From positions 298,382,150-298,446,149 of the forward strand of contig NC_064619.1 in assembly GCF_023898315.1 (NCBI RefSeq): DNA of 64,000 nucleotides, given 5' to 3'. Source of the DNA: Schistocerca nitens (Eukaryota > Arthropoda > Insecta > Orthoptera > Acrididae). The notes under the pieces were generated by a model. That model was given only the letters and a program-made list of their open reading frames with translations, ran no database searches and was not told the DNA's origin. Shown piece by piece: positions 10,276 through 20,868 of this stretch. The first letter of the stretch is position 1. Each line of letters starts with the position of its first letter. The translations under genes and the position numbers were made by a program.

Positions 10276-12367
10276 CGGGGAGAGGCTGTCTTACTCCCTT
10301 CCCAACAACTGCTTCCCTTTCATGTCCCTCGACTCTCATAACTGCCATCTGGTTTCTGTACAAATTGTAAATAGCCTTTCGCTCCTTGTATTTTACCCCT
10401 GCCACCTTTAGAATTTGAAAGAGAGTATTCCACTTAACATTGTCAAAAGCTTTCTCTAAGTCTACAAATTCTAGAAACGTACGTTTGCCTTTCCTTAATC
10501 TTTCTTCTAAGATAAGTCGTAAGGTCAGTATTGCCTCACGTGTTCCAGTATTTCTACGGAATCCAAACTGATCTTCCCCGAGGTCGGCTTCTACTAGTTT
10601 TTCCATTCGTCTGTAAAGAATTCGTGTTAGTATTTTGCAGCTGTGGCTAATTAAACTGATAGTTCGGTAATTTTCACATCTGTCAACACCTGCTTTCTTT
10701 GGGATTGGAATTATTATATTCTTCTTGAAGTCTGAGGGTATTTCGCCTGTTTCATACATCTTGCTCACCAGATGGTAGAGTTTTGTCAGGACTGGCTCTC
10801 CCATGGCCGTCAGGAGTTCCAATGGGATGTTGTCTACTACGGGGGCCTTGTTTCGACTTAGGTCTTTCAGTGCTCTGTCAAACTCTTCACGCAGTATCGT
10901 ATCTCCCATTTCATCTTCATCTACATCCTCTTCCATTTCCATAATATTGTCCTCAAGTACATCGCGCTTGTATAGACCCTCTATATACTCCTTCCACCTT
11001 TCTGCTTTCCCTTCTTTGCTTAGAACTGGGTTTCCATCTGAGCTCTTGATGTTCATACAAGTGGTTCTCTTATCTCCAAAGGTCTCTTTAATTTTCCTGT
11101 AGGCAGTATCTATCTTACCCCTAGTGAGATAAGCCTCTTCATCCTTACATTTGTCCTCTAGCCGTCCCTGCTTAGCCATTTTGCACTTCCTGTCGATCTC
11201 ATTTTTGAAACGTTTGTATTCCTTTTTGACCGCTTCATTTACTGCATTTTTATATTTTCTCCTTTCATCAATCAAATTCAATATTTCTTCTGTTACCCAA
11301 GGATTTCTACTAGCCCTCGTCTTTTTACCTACTTGATCCTCTGCTGCCTTCACTACTTCATCTCTCAAAGCTACCCATTCTTCTTCTACTGCATTTCTTT
11401 CCCCCATTCCTGTCAATTGTTCCCTTACGCTCTCCCTGAAACTCTGTACAACCTCTGGTTCTTTCACTTTATCCAGGTACCATCTCCTTAAGTTCCCACC
11501 TTTTTGCAGTTTCTTCAGTTTTAATCTACAGGTCATAACCAATAGATTGTGGTCAGAGTCCACATCTGCCCCTGGAAATGTCTTACAATTTAAAACCTGG
11601 TTCCTAAATCTCTGTCTTACCATTATATAATCTATCTGATACCTTTTAGTATCTCCAGGGTTCTTCCATGTATACAACCTTCTTTCATGATTCTTAAACC
11701 AAGTGTTAGCTATGATTAAGTTGTGCTCTGTGCAGAATTCTACCAGGCGGCTTCCTCTTTCATTTCTTAGCCCCAATCCATATTCACCTACTAAGTTTCC
11801 TTGTCTCCCTTTTCCTACTACCGAATTCCAGTCACCCATGACTATTAAATTTTCGTCACTCTTCACTATCTGAATAATTTCTTTTATTTCATCATACATT
11901 TCTTCAATTTCTTCGTCATCTGCAGAGCTAGTTGGCATATAAACTTGTACTACTGTGGTAGGTGTGGGCTTCGTATCTATCTTGGCTACAATAATGCGTT
12001 CACTATGCTGTTTATAGTAGCTTACCCGCATTCCTATTTTCCTATTCATTATTAAACCTACTCCTGCATTACCCCTATTTGATTTTGTGTTTATAACCCT
12101 GTAGTCACCTGACCAGAAGTCTTGTTCCTCCTGCCACCGAACTTCACTAATTCCCACTATATCTAACTTTAACCTATCCATTTCCCTTTTTAAATTTTCT
12201 AACCTACCTGCCCGATTAAGTGATCTGACATTCCACGCTCCGACCCGTAGAACGCCAGTTTTCTTTCTCCTGATAACGATGTCCTCCTGAGTAGTCCCCG
12301 CCCAGAGATCCGAATGGGGGACTATTTTACCTCCGGAATATTTTACCCAAGAGGACGCCATCATCAT
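10253..12367 (-). CDS. RTE-like LINE endonuclease and N-terminal reverse transcriptase
   Basis: 704 codons from an ATG in the run MMMASSWVKY. The AP-like endonuclease spans about residues 40-270. It has RVGAWNVRSL and GISEVRWQ, then the GDWNSVVG block, and near its end SDHNLLVMTCRL with the catalytic SDH. An Arg/Lys-rich linker follows. The RT begins around residue 500 with LSRNKAPVVDNIPLELL, then NYRTISLISHSCKIL, DQFGFRRNTGTREAI and FLEFVDLEKAFDNVKW, which carries the first catalytic Asp. The frame ends just after VGKGVRQ, where a few bases are missing. The enzyme would nick target DNA and prime cDNA synthesis on the nick. The rest of the protein is in the frame at 9412-10275. Confidence 0.93.
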   Translation of the reverse strand: MMMASSWVKYSGGKIVPHSDLWAGTTQEDIVIRRKKTGVLRVGAWNVRSLNRAGRLENLKREMDRLKLDIVGISEVRWQEEQDFWSGDYRVINTKSNRGNAGVGLIMNRKIGMRVSYYKQHSERIIVAKIDTKPTPTTVVQVYMPTSSADDEEIEEMYDEIKEIIQIVKSDENLIVMGDWNSVVGKGRQGNLVGEYGLGLRNERGSRLVEFCTEHNLIIANTWFKNHERRLYTWKNPGDTKRYQIDYIMVRQRFRNQVLNCKTFPGADVDSDHNLLVMTCRLKLKKLQKGGNLRRWYLDKVKEPEVVQSFRESVREQLTGMGERNAVEEEWVALRDEVVKAAEDQVGKKTRASRNPWVTEEILNLIDERRKYKNAVNEAVKKEYKRFKNEIDRKCKMAKQGRLEDKCKDEEAYLTRGKIDTAYRKIKETFGDKRTTCMNIKSSDGNPVLSKEGKAERWKEYIEGLYKRDVLEDNIMEMEEDVDEDEMGDTILREEFDRALKDLSRNKAPVVDNIPLELLTAMGEPVLTKLYHLVSKMYETGEIPSDFKKNIIIPIPKKAGVDRCENYRTISLISHSCKILTRILYRRMEKLVEADLGEDQFGFRRNTGTREAILTLRLILEERLRKGKRTFLEFVDLEKAFDNVKWNTLFQILKVAGVKYKERKAIYNLYRNQMAVMRVEGHEREAVVGKGVRQPLPDVIQSVY

Positions 12368-13342
12368 TTAATCATACAGTAAAGCTGCATGCCCTCGGGA
12401 AAAATTACGGCCGTAGTTTCCCCTTGCTTTCAGCCGTTCGCAGTACCAGCACAGCAAGGCCGTTTTGGTTATTGTTACAAGGTCAGTTCAGTCAATCATC
12501 CAGACTGTTGCCCTTGCAACTACTGAAAAGGCTGCTGCCCCTCTTCAGGAACCACACGTTTGTCTGGCCTCTCAACAGATACCCCTCCGTTGTGGTTGCA
12601 CCTACGGTACGGCTATCTGTATCGCTGAGGCACGCAAGCCTCCCAACCAACGGCAAGGTCCATGGTTCACGGGGGGAGGTTATAGAAGTGGAAGTTCGAA
12701 AACATAACGAATTAAATTTTTTACATGTGAAATTTCATCATTTTTTTCATTTACTAATGGCAGCATTTATTGCTACAGGTAAACTTTTCTTCAAAAGTAA
12801 GAGAGATGGTTCGATGAATTTTGCACAGCATACAAACCATACTTAAAGGTGTATGAAACTCTACAATTTTCCAAATCTATTAAAAACTGTTTTAAAAAAT
12901 GAGAATTAACTACAAAATTTCTGTTTTTTCTTAACATGAAGTTTAAAATACAACAGCTCATTCGTTTTTTCATAAATTAAATAAATTCTAGAGTTTCATA
13001 CACCTATATGTATGGTACGTATGCTGTGCAAAATTCATCGAAGAATCTCTCTAACTTATGAAGAAAAGTGTACCTATAGCAACAAATGCAGCCATTAGTA
13101 AGTGAAAAAATGATGCGATTTCACACGTAAAAAAAATTATTTTGTTATGTTTCCGAACTTCCACTGCAATGAGTGCGAATCCTGAATCCTTCCTGGTGAT
13201 GCTGACAAAGTTTCATGAATTTATTTGTAAAAGTATAGACACTGGAAATTAAAATGTCCTATGATGCCTCTTCAAGTCGGCCCGTTTGACGTCCTACCCC
13301 CCTTAACCACTGAACTATACTTATTCTTTTCCTGTTTAAATA

Positions 13343-15432
13343 CAATGAGGTGACAGAAGTCATGGGCTAGCGATATGCACATATACAGATGGCGGTATAT
13401 CGCGTATACAAGGTACAAAACGGCAGTGCACTGGTGAAGCTGTCATGTCAAAAGGCTTCCGACGTCATTATAGTCCATAACGGGGTGCTTGCAGCTAGAC
13501 GCATGGGACATTCCATTTAGGAACTTATTAGGGAATTCAGTATTCCGAGTGTCAAGAGTGTGACGAGAATACCAAATTTCAGGCATTACCTCTCACCACG
13601 GACAATGAAGTGGCCGACGGCCTTCGTTTGACGACCGAGAGCAGCGGCGTTTGCGTAGAGTTGCCAGTTTTAAGGGACAAGTAACTCTGCGTGACGTAAC
13701 CGCATAAATCAACGTGGGACGCATGACAAACGTATCCACTAGCACAGTGCGGCGAAACTTGGCGTTAATGACTATAGCAGCAAGACCGACCGATGCGAGA
13801 GACTTTGCTAATAGCACATCGCCTGCAGCGCCTCACCTGGGCTCGTGACCATATGGGTTGGACGTTAACGACTGGAAAACAGTGGCCTGGTCACCTGAGT
13901 CCCGATTTCAGTTGCTAAGAGCTGATGGTAGGGTTCGTGTCACAGTTAGTAGTAATTGACGGAAAGTCATCGAGTAAAATAGAAGTGATTTCTGGCGTTC
14001 CCCAAGGTAGTGTTATAGGCCCTTTGCTGTTTCTTATCTATATAAACGATTTGGGAGACAATCTGAACAGCCGTCTTAGGTTGTTTGCAGATGACGCTGT
14101 CGTTTATCGACTAATAAAGTCATCAGAAGATCAAAACAAACGGCAAAACGATTTAGAAAAAAATATCTGAGTGGTGCGAGAAGTGGCAGTTGACCATCAA
14201 TAACGAAAAGTGTGAGGTCATTCACACGGGTGCTAAAAGGAATTCGTTAAACTTCGGTTATACTATTAATCACTCTAATCTAAAAGCCGTAAAATCAACT
14301 GAATACCTAGTTATTACAACTACGAACAACTTAAATTGGAAGAACTCATAGAGAATGTTGTGGGGAAGGCCAACCAAAGACTGCGTTTTATAGGCAGGAC
14401 ACTTAGAAAATTTAACAGATCTACTAAGGAGACTGCCTACACTACGCTTGTCCGTCCTCTTTTAGAATACTGCTGCGCAGTGTGGGACCCTTACCAGATA
14501 GGATTGACGGAGTACATCGAAAAAGTACAAAGAACGGCAGCACGTTTTGTATTATCGAGAAATAGGGGAGGGAGTGTGACTGAAATGATACATGATTTGG
14601 GAGGGACATTATTTTTAACAAAGGCGTCTTTCATTGCGGCGAAATCTTCTCACGGAATTCCAATCACCAACTTTCTCCTCCTAATGCGAAAATATTTTGT
14701 TGACGCCGACCTACAAAGGGAGAAACGAACACCATGATAAAATAATGGAAATCAGAGCTCGTACGTAAAGATACAGGTGTATACAGGCGCTATACGAGAT
14801 TGGAATCACAGGGAACTGTGAAGGTGGTTCGATGAAACCTCTGCCAGTGGTCACTTAAATGTGATTTTCAGAGTATCCATGTAGATGTAGATGTGTGTGG
14901 CACAGATCCCACGAAGCCATGGAATCACGTTGTCAGCAAGGCACTGTACAAGACTGTGGTGGCTCCATAATGGTGTGGGCTGTGTTTACGTATAACTGAC
15001 TAGGGTCTCTCGTCCAACTGAATCGATCATTGTCTGGAAATGATTATTTTCGGCTACTTCATTTGCAGCCATTCATGGACTGCATGTTCCCAAGCAACGA
15101 TGTCACGTCACCGGGCCACAATTGTTCACGACTGGTATGAAGAACATTTTGGACAGTTCGAGTGAATGGTTTAGCCAACCAGATCGCCCGACTTGAATCC
15201 TATCCAACATTTATAAGACATAATCGAGAGGTCAGTTCGTGCACAAAATCCTGGACGAGCTACACGTTCGCAATTATGGACGAATATAGAGGCAGTACGG
15301 CTCGATATTTTTTGCAGGGGGCTTCCAACGACTTGTTGAGTCCAATACCACGTCGAAGTGCTACACTACGCCGGGTAGAAGGAAGTCCGACGGGGTATTC
15401 GGAGGTATCCCACGGCTTTTGTTACCTCAGTG
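13343..15432 (+). mobile_element. Tc1-type transposon, interrupted by a LINE
   Basis: The left end CAATGAGGTGACAGAAGTCATGGG and right end CCCACGGCTTTTGTTACCTCAGTG are imperfect inverted repeats. A TA precedes the left end at 13341-13342. The transposase reading frame runs left to right but is broken many times. Recognisable pieces include VTLRDVTA followed by INVGRMTN (HTH linker), [18 protein letters not shown] (first catalytic block, Asp changed to Pro-Glu context) and GSIMVWAVFT. Between 13942 and 14893 a jockey-like LINE splits the first catalytic block from its continuation WHRSHEAMESRCQQGTVQ. Confidence 0.85.
13942..14893 (+). mobile_element. Jockey-like LINE, 5'-truncated copy inside Tc1
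   Basis: Plus-strand copy. RT fragments are [16 protein letters not shown] and [14 protein letters not shown] (13925-14170). After stops and shifts, RLRFIGRTLRKFNRSTKE, VRPLLEYCCAVWDPYQ and EYIEKVQRTAARFV follow (14336-14737). The 3' end reads ATGTAGATGTAGATG just before 14895. The only duplicated target I see is GTGT on both sides. Not functional. Confidence 0.87.
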
Positions 15433-17040
15433 AATTGCTGCAGCCACCAAATGGATCTGAAGTCAGGAGCCAAACAGGGTAAGGCAACAGTTAAACAACA
15501 ACAAAATATGACAACAGTTTAAAATAAGTTACAAAATGAAATACTACGCTACTAAATTTTTGTATGAAGGTAGTGTCTGACAACAGTTTTAAGTTCACTT
15601 GCGTTGATTTGACATTATCTCTGACCTAGCCGTGATTCCAGTAAACTGTAATTATGATCACTTGTAGGACGTCCAGTTTGACTCTTCTCGGTGGCGACTG
15701 CACTCAGGGTCTTGATGGGGTCTTCACGTACTGTTAACACTGCCGCTGATATGGTCTGAGAACAGCTGTGCGTCCGCTTATGTCCACTTTTGGCAGGCAC
15801 TTGTGAACTAAGAGGGCTAAGTTCATTTCTTCTTCTTCTTCTTCTTCTTCTTACTTCCGATCGGTCGCGAAATTAAAACCACAGTGAAAATCCGGTGAAG
15901 TTTTGCGCAGACCTGTTGTGTAGTGCCTCTAGTATGCCCATCTATCGCGTCACGTCGCACTTTCCAGTTCTGAGAGCTCTTGTGAGCACTTAACGATGCC
16001 TAGAAAATAGTGTCACCTGCCAAATATGAAGTCCTGTTGAGAAGCTTCGCCTGATTCCATGCAGCCCACATAACGTATCTGTTCTACGTTTCCTTCTTCG
16101 TGACAATTCTCGGCTGCAAACTGCAAGTGTAACGGAAACGCTCCTGCAAGGTTTTCTATGGAAAGTGTTTGATCACCCATCATCCACCATACAGCCCGAG
16201 CTTGGCTCTCTCTTATTTTCATCTGTTTGCTCAGATGAACTGCTGGCTCTGAGGACAGCATTTCGGCGCAGACAACGAGCTGTACACCAGCATAGGGAAT
16301 TGGCAGAAGTCACAGGCAATTGCCTTTCATGACGGGTATTGTAAAGTTGGTAAGAAGCTACGACAAATGTTTAAGTCGGAGTGGAGACAATGTAGAGAAG
16401 CAGCTGGAACACGTAACTAAATGTTGCAAACCAAACATTTTTGGTTTGCACTGAGGTTTCGTATTCGCAACACATCGGAGGTTAAAAAAAGTGGCCCTCG
16501 TATTTTCGTGAAGTACGGAGGACGCATAACAGTCTGTGTTGTGCGCGCCCTCTATGACATCTGAGTATAATCACGTAGATTGGCCTTGCTGTGTGGCGGC
16601 CTCTGTGTATGGCTGTATGCGGTACCTTCTGGAGGGAGCAGCAAATACTATCGATTTCGATACTCCATCTTTAGGCAGAACGACCGATACTCCATCTTTA
16701 GGCAGAACGACGCGAAAATCGATTCTTCTACGTCTTCCTCCAAGCCTTATACCGTGTCTCCACTAGGTCGGCGTGCTATTTTGGATTAAGCAATGTCGGA
16801 TGCCTCTTCCTGACGTCATCACTTCCCCGCAGTACGCAATTTGTATACCCCCTCTGTTTTACGTCTACTGTTATGTTAACGTATGAGAACGTTTTCCAAA
16901 TGTTGGCATAGCATGTATCTAAGTCGGGAAATGGGGTCCTGCCCGGTATTCACCCAGTTGGAGGTGGGAAACGATGCGGAAAGAGATTAAATCAGCAAAA
17001 TATGCGAGTATCTGACACAGTGCATGAGGACACTGCTAAT
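15433..17040. other. Non-coding stretch with small repeats
   Basis: Holds a (TTC)n microsatellite at about 15827-15853, a near-perfect palindrome GCAAACCAAA/TTTGGTTTGC at about 16427-16450, and a 27-bp tandem duplication at 16658-16711. The frame 16013-16261 (minus, 82 codons, beginning MLSSEPAVHLSKQMK) is suspicious of transposon origin, but I cannot assign it. Confidence 0.4.
16658..16711. repeat. 27-bp tandem duplication
   Basis: CGATACTCCATCTTTAGGCA plus GAACGAC occurs twice in a row with no mismatch (16658-16684 and 16685-16711). It reads in frame as DTPSLGRTT twice on plus, which I take as coincidental. Confidence 0.92.
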
Positions 17041-17365
17041 CTCCATCTACGTCTATAATGTGCGAGCCATCTAAGAGTATGTGTGGTGGAGGGTACTTCG
17101 GGTACCACTATCGTTTGGCCCCTTCCCTGTTCCATTCGTGAATAGTAGATGGGAAGAATGGCTATCGATAAACCACCGTATGAGACCTAGTTTCTCTCCA
17201 TCGTGGTGGTCACTTAGCAAGACATGCGTGAGAGCAAGAAATATGGCCTTGGAACGCACGCTCTCGGAATTTCAACAGTAAATTTCTTCGTGGCCGACAA
17301 CGCCCTCTGGGAGGGACTGCCATTGGAGTTTGTTGGGCATCCCGACACCCTCTCGCTCACAACAT
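17041..17365 (-). mobile_element. Jockey-like LINE, 3'-end fragment
   Basis: Minus-strand fragment of the LINE 3' region. It starts CTCCATCTACGTCTATAATG, then AGTATGTGTGGTGGAGGGTACTTCGGGTACC, matching the equivalent part of the copies at 1973 and 32935. No intact frame. Confidence 0.75.
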
Positions 17366-17391
17366 GATGTAATGAACAACATTACATCATG

Positions 17392-17578
17392 GAGCACTAT
17401 GGGACTTAACATCTGAGGTCATCAGTCCCCTAGAACTTAGAACTACTTAAACCTAACTTACCTAAGGACATCACACACATCCATGCCCGAAGCAGGATTC
17501 GAACCTGCGACCGTAGCGGTCGCACGGTTCCAGACTGAAGCGCCTAGAACCGCTCGGCCACACCTGCCGGCGGTTAGT
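17392..17578 (-). mobile_element. tRNA-derived SINE (Leu/Ser-type head)
   Basis: Minus-strand copy with B box complement GGATTCGAACC at about 17499-17509 and head CGAGCGGTTCTAGGCGC at the right. The tail is shortened: it begins at GAGCACTATGGGAC rather than TGGCTCTGAGCAC. A short hairpin (17365-17393) abuts its left end. Confidence 0.88.
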
Positions 17579-18381
17579 TAATACATCAATGTACAGGTGC
17601 CAACAGTAAGTCATTAATGCTTATTTTCGCCTGGGCAAGTAGGTTAGGAATTGAAATGTGGTCGCATGAACGGAAAACGGTTAGTCTCTAATGACAGGCG
17701 TTGTCTACTTAGAGCGCAGTCACGACTGTGCAGAAAACTTCAAGTAGTGAATTATGTCACCGTGGGGACATGTTAAGGTACCAGTGATCACAGCATCTGC
17801 ACTTATACACCAAATATCCTGTATGTTGAAATATATTCTCGGAGAACTATCACTGTCGTTTCAAAAGGTAACACTTCGGTTGCTTTATGTAATTTGTAAT
17901 GAACACTGTAATAACTAAATACCTACACCACATCTAAACTGGCGTGAAAATCAGCGCTAAATGTTCTATGCGCATTCTACAGGCCAGCGTTGCAGAATGA
18001 TGCCACTGGCTGGAGCGAAACTTGGTACACCGCCCCCTCCCACCACCCACCTTCTTACGTGCGCGCCACGGTCTAGAACAACTTTTTCTCAGGACAGATT
18101 TCTGCCCCGCGTCTGGAGCCATCGGATTGCGCCGATAGCACAGCGATATATATAGTCGCGGATGCTGCTGCTGCTGCTGCCGCCCCCACAGGCGCTGGGT
18201 GAACGGGGCCGGCGAGCCATGTGCTCGCCCGCTCCCCATCCACGCCGAGGCCCGATGGCCCCATTTCTCACGGACGGCGGGGCGTGAAATGAGGAAGAAA
18301 TGCGTTGCTGCGCCGATCCCCGCGAGCACGCACGCTCAATTAATACGCGTGCGCCCACTTATTACGTGTGTGTGTGTGTGT

Positions 18382-18425
<44 letters not shown>

Positions 18426-19637
18426 AACTGGGGGAAGTAGATGAGGCACCCTCCGCCCCCTCGGCACTCTGTCAGCTGTATTCCGAGGGGGAGGAAGCCT
18501 ATCTCGTTACGTAAACATTCATTACCATAAGTACAGCCGATGCATTGTGTACACTGGGACCGGTAATTGTGAGGCATCTGCTGTATTTGTACGCATGAAT
18601 AGTCATAGCTGTTGTCGGTTGTCTGCTGTCGTGAGTTCCGTGGGAGTCGGCAACACGCTCGGTTGACGGTGAGGAATGAACGAAGGGCCGCACCTTGCGC
18701 CAGGTGTTCTTCTGGTTTGTGTACGCTCGAGCACACGTGCGCCGCGCTCTCTCTCACGTTCAAGAAGTTACTTAAATGTTTGTAAGTAGCAGCTTCGTAC
18801 ATATTCCCGACTTTTTTCTTCTTTGGGTACCAGTATGTGGAAGGAGAGCTTTATCGCGACACAGGAGGAAATCCGAAACATTTGCCTCTGTGGGAGACCA
18901 CATCATTTCCAGCGAGACTTGTGGGTATTTTGCATCAATCGATGCGAGAGCTAAGGACGCGCTAGCGCGCTGCTTTCTGGATTAGGGGCTGGCAGTATAA
19001 AGTTCTCAGAAGAACGGCTCCACGACGCAATGGTTTCGCAGGGCGCTTTTCCCAAGGCAAAGGCAGTGCTGCAAACGAATTTTAAATTTATCTCTCTACG
19101 AGAAGTTTGGTGAGCATAATACTAGACCAATAAGAACTGCCTCTGAAGGGCATACACAATCAACAGCTGGAATTACGACGATTGGTCGCTCAAGGGAAAA
19201 CAAGGAAGAAGCAACTTACTCCGGGTCGTGTACTCTGTTATATGTATCTCGTGAAGCACACAGTTTAGTGGAAGATATCAGTGAATCAGGTCGCTCATTA
19301 GCGTTCGAGACGGACAAGGCAGTTGCAGCCTCAGAGATGGACACAATTTCCGTCACTGGACTTGGCAGGGACGCGGTTAGGACGTGACAGCGTACAGGTT
19401 CTTACCATCAGATCGTGCACTTGTTTCATCTTTAAATACAAGCGCTTACTACTGATCTTTATCGCGCTGCCACGTGTAATTGCTTATGCCATTTCAGCGC
19501 TAACCGTATAAGCCACATTGTGGAGATCAGGAAGTGGAAAGTTGTAGTTTTGAGGATGTTGTAGGTAACACTTGGGCGGTTCAGTTGGAAAAGCCCTGTT
19601 TACAGGACGTTCGACACGCCGACACCTGGTCCGGCGC
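17579..19637. other. Non-coding stretch with a GC-rich segment and GT microsatellite
   Basis: The segment at 18060-18340 is GC-rich. It contains a TATA-like ATATATATAGTCGCG (about 18148-18162) followed by a short (CTG)n run, so a core promoter is conceivable but unsupported by any exon. A (GT)n array spans 18366-18421. No gene recognised. The 131- and 146-codon minus frames are low-complexity or chance. Confidence 0.35.
18366..18421. repeat. (GT)n microsatellite
   Basis: GT repeats with one GA interruption. Confidence 0.97.
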
Positions 19638-19868
19638 ACTGCAGTGCAGTGGTTAGTATAATGGGCTCGAATGTGGGAGGACGGCGGTTCAAACCCACGT
19701 CTGACCACCCTGATTCAGGTTTTCCGTGATTTCCCTAAATCGCTTCAGGCAAATGCTGGGATGGTTCCTTTGAAAGGGCACGGACGATTTCCTTCCTTAT
19801 CCTTGCCTAATCCGATGGAACTGATGACCTCGCTGTTTGGTCCCCTTCCCCAAATCAACCAACCAACC
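19638..19868 (+). mobile_element. tRNA-derived SINE, 'CCCTAAATCGCTTCAGGC' family
   Basis: The tRNA-like head has an A box in AGTGGTTAGTATAATGGGC and B box GGTTCAAACCC (about 19686-19696). The body reads GTTTTCCGTGATTTCCCTAA, then TCGCTTCAGGCAAATGCTGG, and ends CAAATCAACCAACCAACC. A widespread acridid SINE distinct from the Leu/Ser-type family. An antisense remnant of its tail lies at about 47205-47290. Confidence 0.88.
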
Positions 19869-19934
19869 TGCACATAGTTTTAACTAGTCTCAAAGCATCG
19901 TCACTGCTCTCTCTCTGTCTGTCTGGCTGGCTCG

Positions 19935-19935
<1 letters not shown>

Positions 19936-20018
<83 letters not shown>
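19936..20018. repeat. Compound (GT)n(GA)n microsatellite
   Basis: About 45 bp of GT followed directly by about 38 bp of GA. Confidence 0.97.
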
Positions 20019-20021
<3 letters not shown>

Positions 20022-20080
20022 TGTAGAATGACCAAGGCAGAAAACATATAATCTGCCGGGCTCGATTCAATACCATACTG

Positions 20081-20795
20081 CTTTCAATACCATTTTTTAT
20101 CGATTTTCGATCTGTAAAACTGCGTCTGTTATGAATAAAGATATTCAGAAATGGATATTACCAGTCACCTTTTCCGACAGAATTTTTATTTTCCGATTAC
20201 AGGTTTCAAGTCGTCTAGCGACTCATCATCAAGTGATTCGAGGTCTTAGCATTTCTTCACAGCATGGGGCAAGTCGTTGCTTAGCTGTGGCAAGATAAAA
20301 ATAGAACGAAACATCAAAGCACTGGATGTGGTGAAGTATTTGGAGTTATTTACATCATAAAATGCCATCAAGTCCACCTTGACGTTTTACAACGTCATTA
20401 ACTCCAAATGCACCACCACATCCACAGCTCACTTAATTCGATATTTTTCTGTCTTGCCACAGTTACAAAATGACCCTACGATGTAATGAACGAATACTAA
20501 GAACTATACTGCCCGATGATGAGTCGCTAAGCGACGTGAAACTAGTGACAAGAAAATAAAAATTTTACCTTCACAAAAGCATAGTGGTTGCTGTCATTTA
20601 TGAAAACCTTTCAACAGCCATTAACTTTCAATGCCATTTTTATCGATTTTCGATCTGTAAAACTGCGTCTGCGATGAGTAAAGTTATTCAGAAATGGCTA
20701 TTACCAGTCACCATTCCTGACAGAATTATGATTTTCCGATTACAGGTTTCAAGTCGTCTAGCGACTCATCATCAAGTGATTCGAGTTCCCCCTTC
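20081..20795. repeat. Composite foldback repeat with duplicated arm
   Basis: A roughly 165-bp unit starting TTTCAATACCATTTTTTATCG occurs at 20081-20250 and again at 20626-20793 in the same orientation. Between them is an inverted copy of its second half: GTCTAGCGACTCATCATC in the units versus GATGATGAGTCGCTAAGCGAC at about 20516-20536. A second inverted pair lies inside: TGTGGCAAGATAAAAATAG (about 20287) versus CTGTCTTGCCACAG (about 20450). There is no coding sequence. It looks like a foldback/MITE plus a partial second copy. Confidence 0.78.
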
Positions 20796-20868
20796 TTCAT
20801 TTTAAATGTCACTACCCTTAACAACCGCAACCCTTAGGAACAGCTCGAGCCTCAACACTTAACACTAA

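Larger units (their letters stand above)
9394..12681 (-). mobile_element. RTE-like LINE, nearly full length
   Basis: A 3.29-kb minus-strand non-LTR retrotransposon. Its 3' end is a CAA repeat (seen as GTTGTTGTTGTTGTAG at the left) and its 5' end lies near 12681. It is flanked by ATAAAAGTG (9385-9393) and ATAGAAGTG (12682-12690), a target-site duplication with one difference. It contains an AP-type endonuclease followed by reverse transcriptase. One short deletion shifts the frame near 10265, and otherwise the coding sequence is open. Total size, single-protein organisation and a repeat-like 3' end fit the RTE clade (inference). It inserted into the TTAA element. Confidence 0.9.
9243..13306. 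mobile_element. TTAA-flanked long-TIR element (interrupted by a LINE)
   Basis: The left arm runs from GGGGGGTAGGACGTCAAACG (9247) to about 9393 and resumes at 12691-12870. The right arm (about 12998-13302) is its reverse complement and ends at CCCCCC. Both ends abut TTAA (9243-9246 and 13303-13306), the target duplicated by piggyBac-type transposases. Without the LINE the element would be about 770 bp, almost entirely palindromic, with no transposase. I therefore call it a non-autonomous TTAA-class MITE. The piggyBac link is inference from TTAA only. Confidence 0.82.

Noticed and set aside
9518-11336. Plus-strand frames of 60-115 codons
   Set aside because: Antisense shadows of the RTE-like LINE.
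15162-15482. 106-codon plus frame as a host gene
   Set aside because: Contains pieces of the Tc1 transposase C-terminus and lies inside the Tc1 element.
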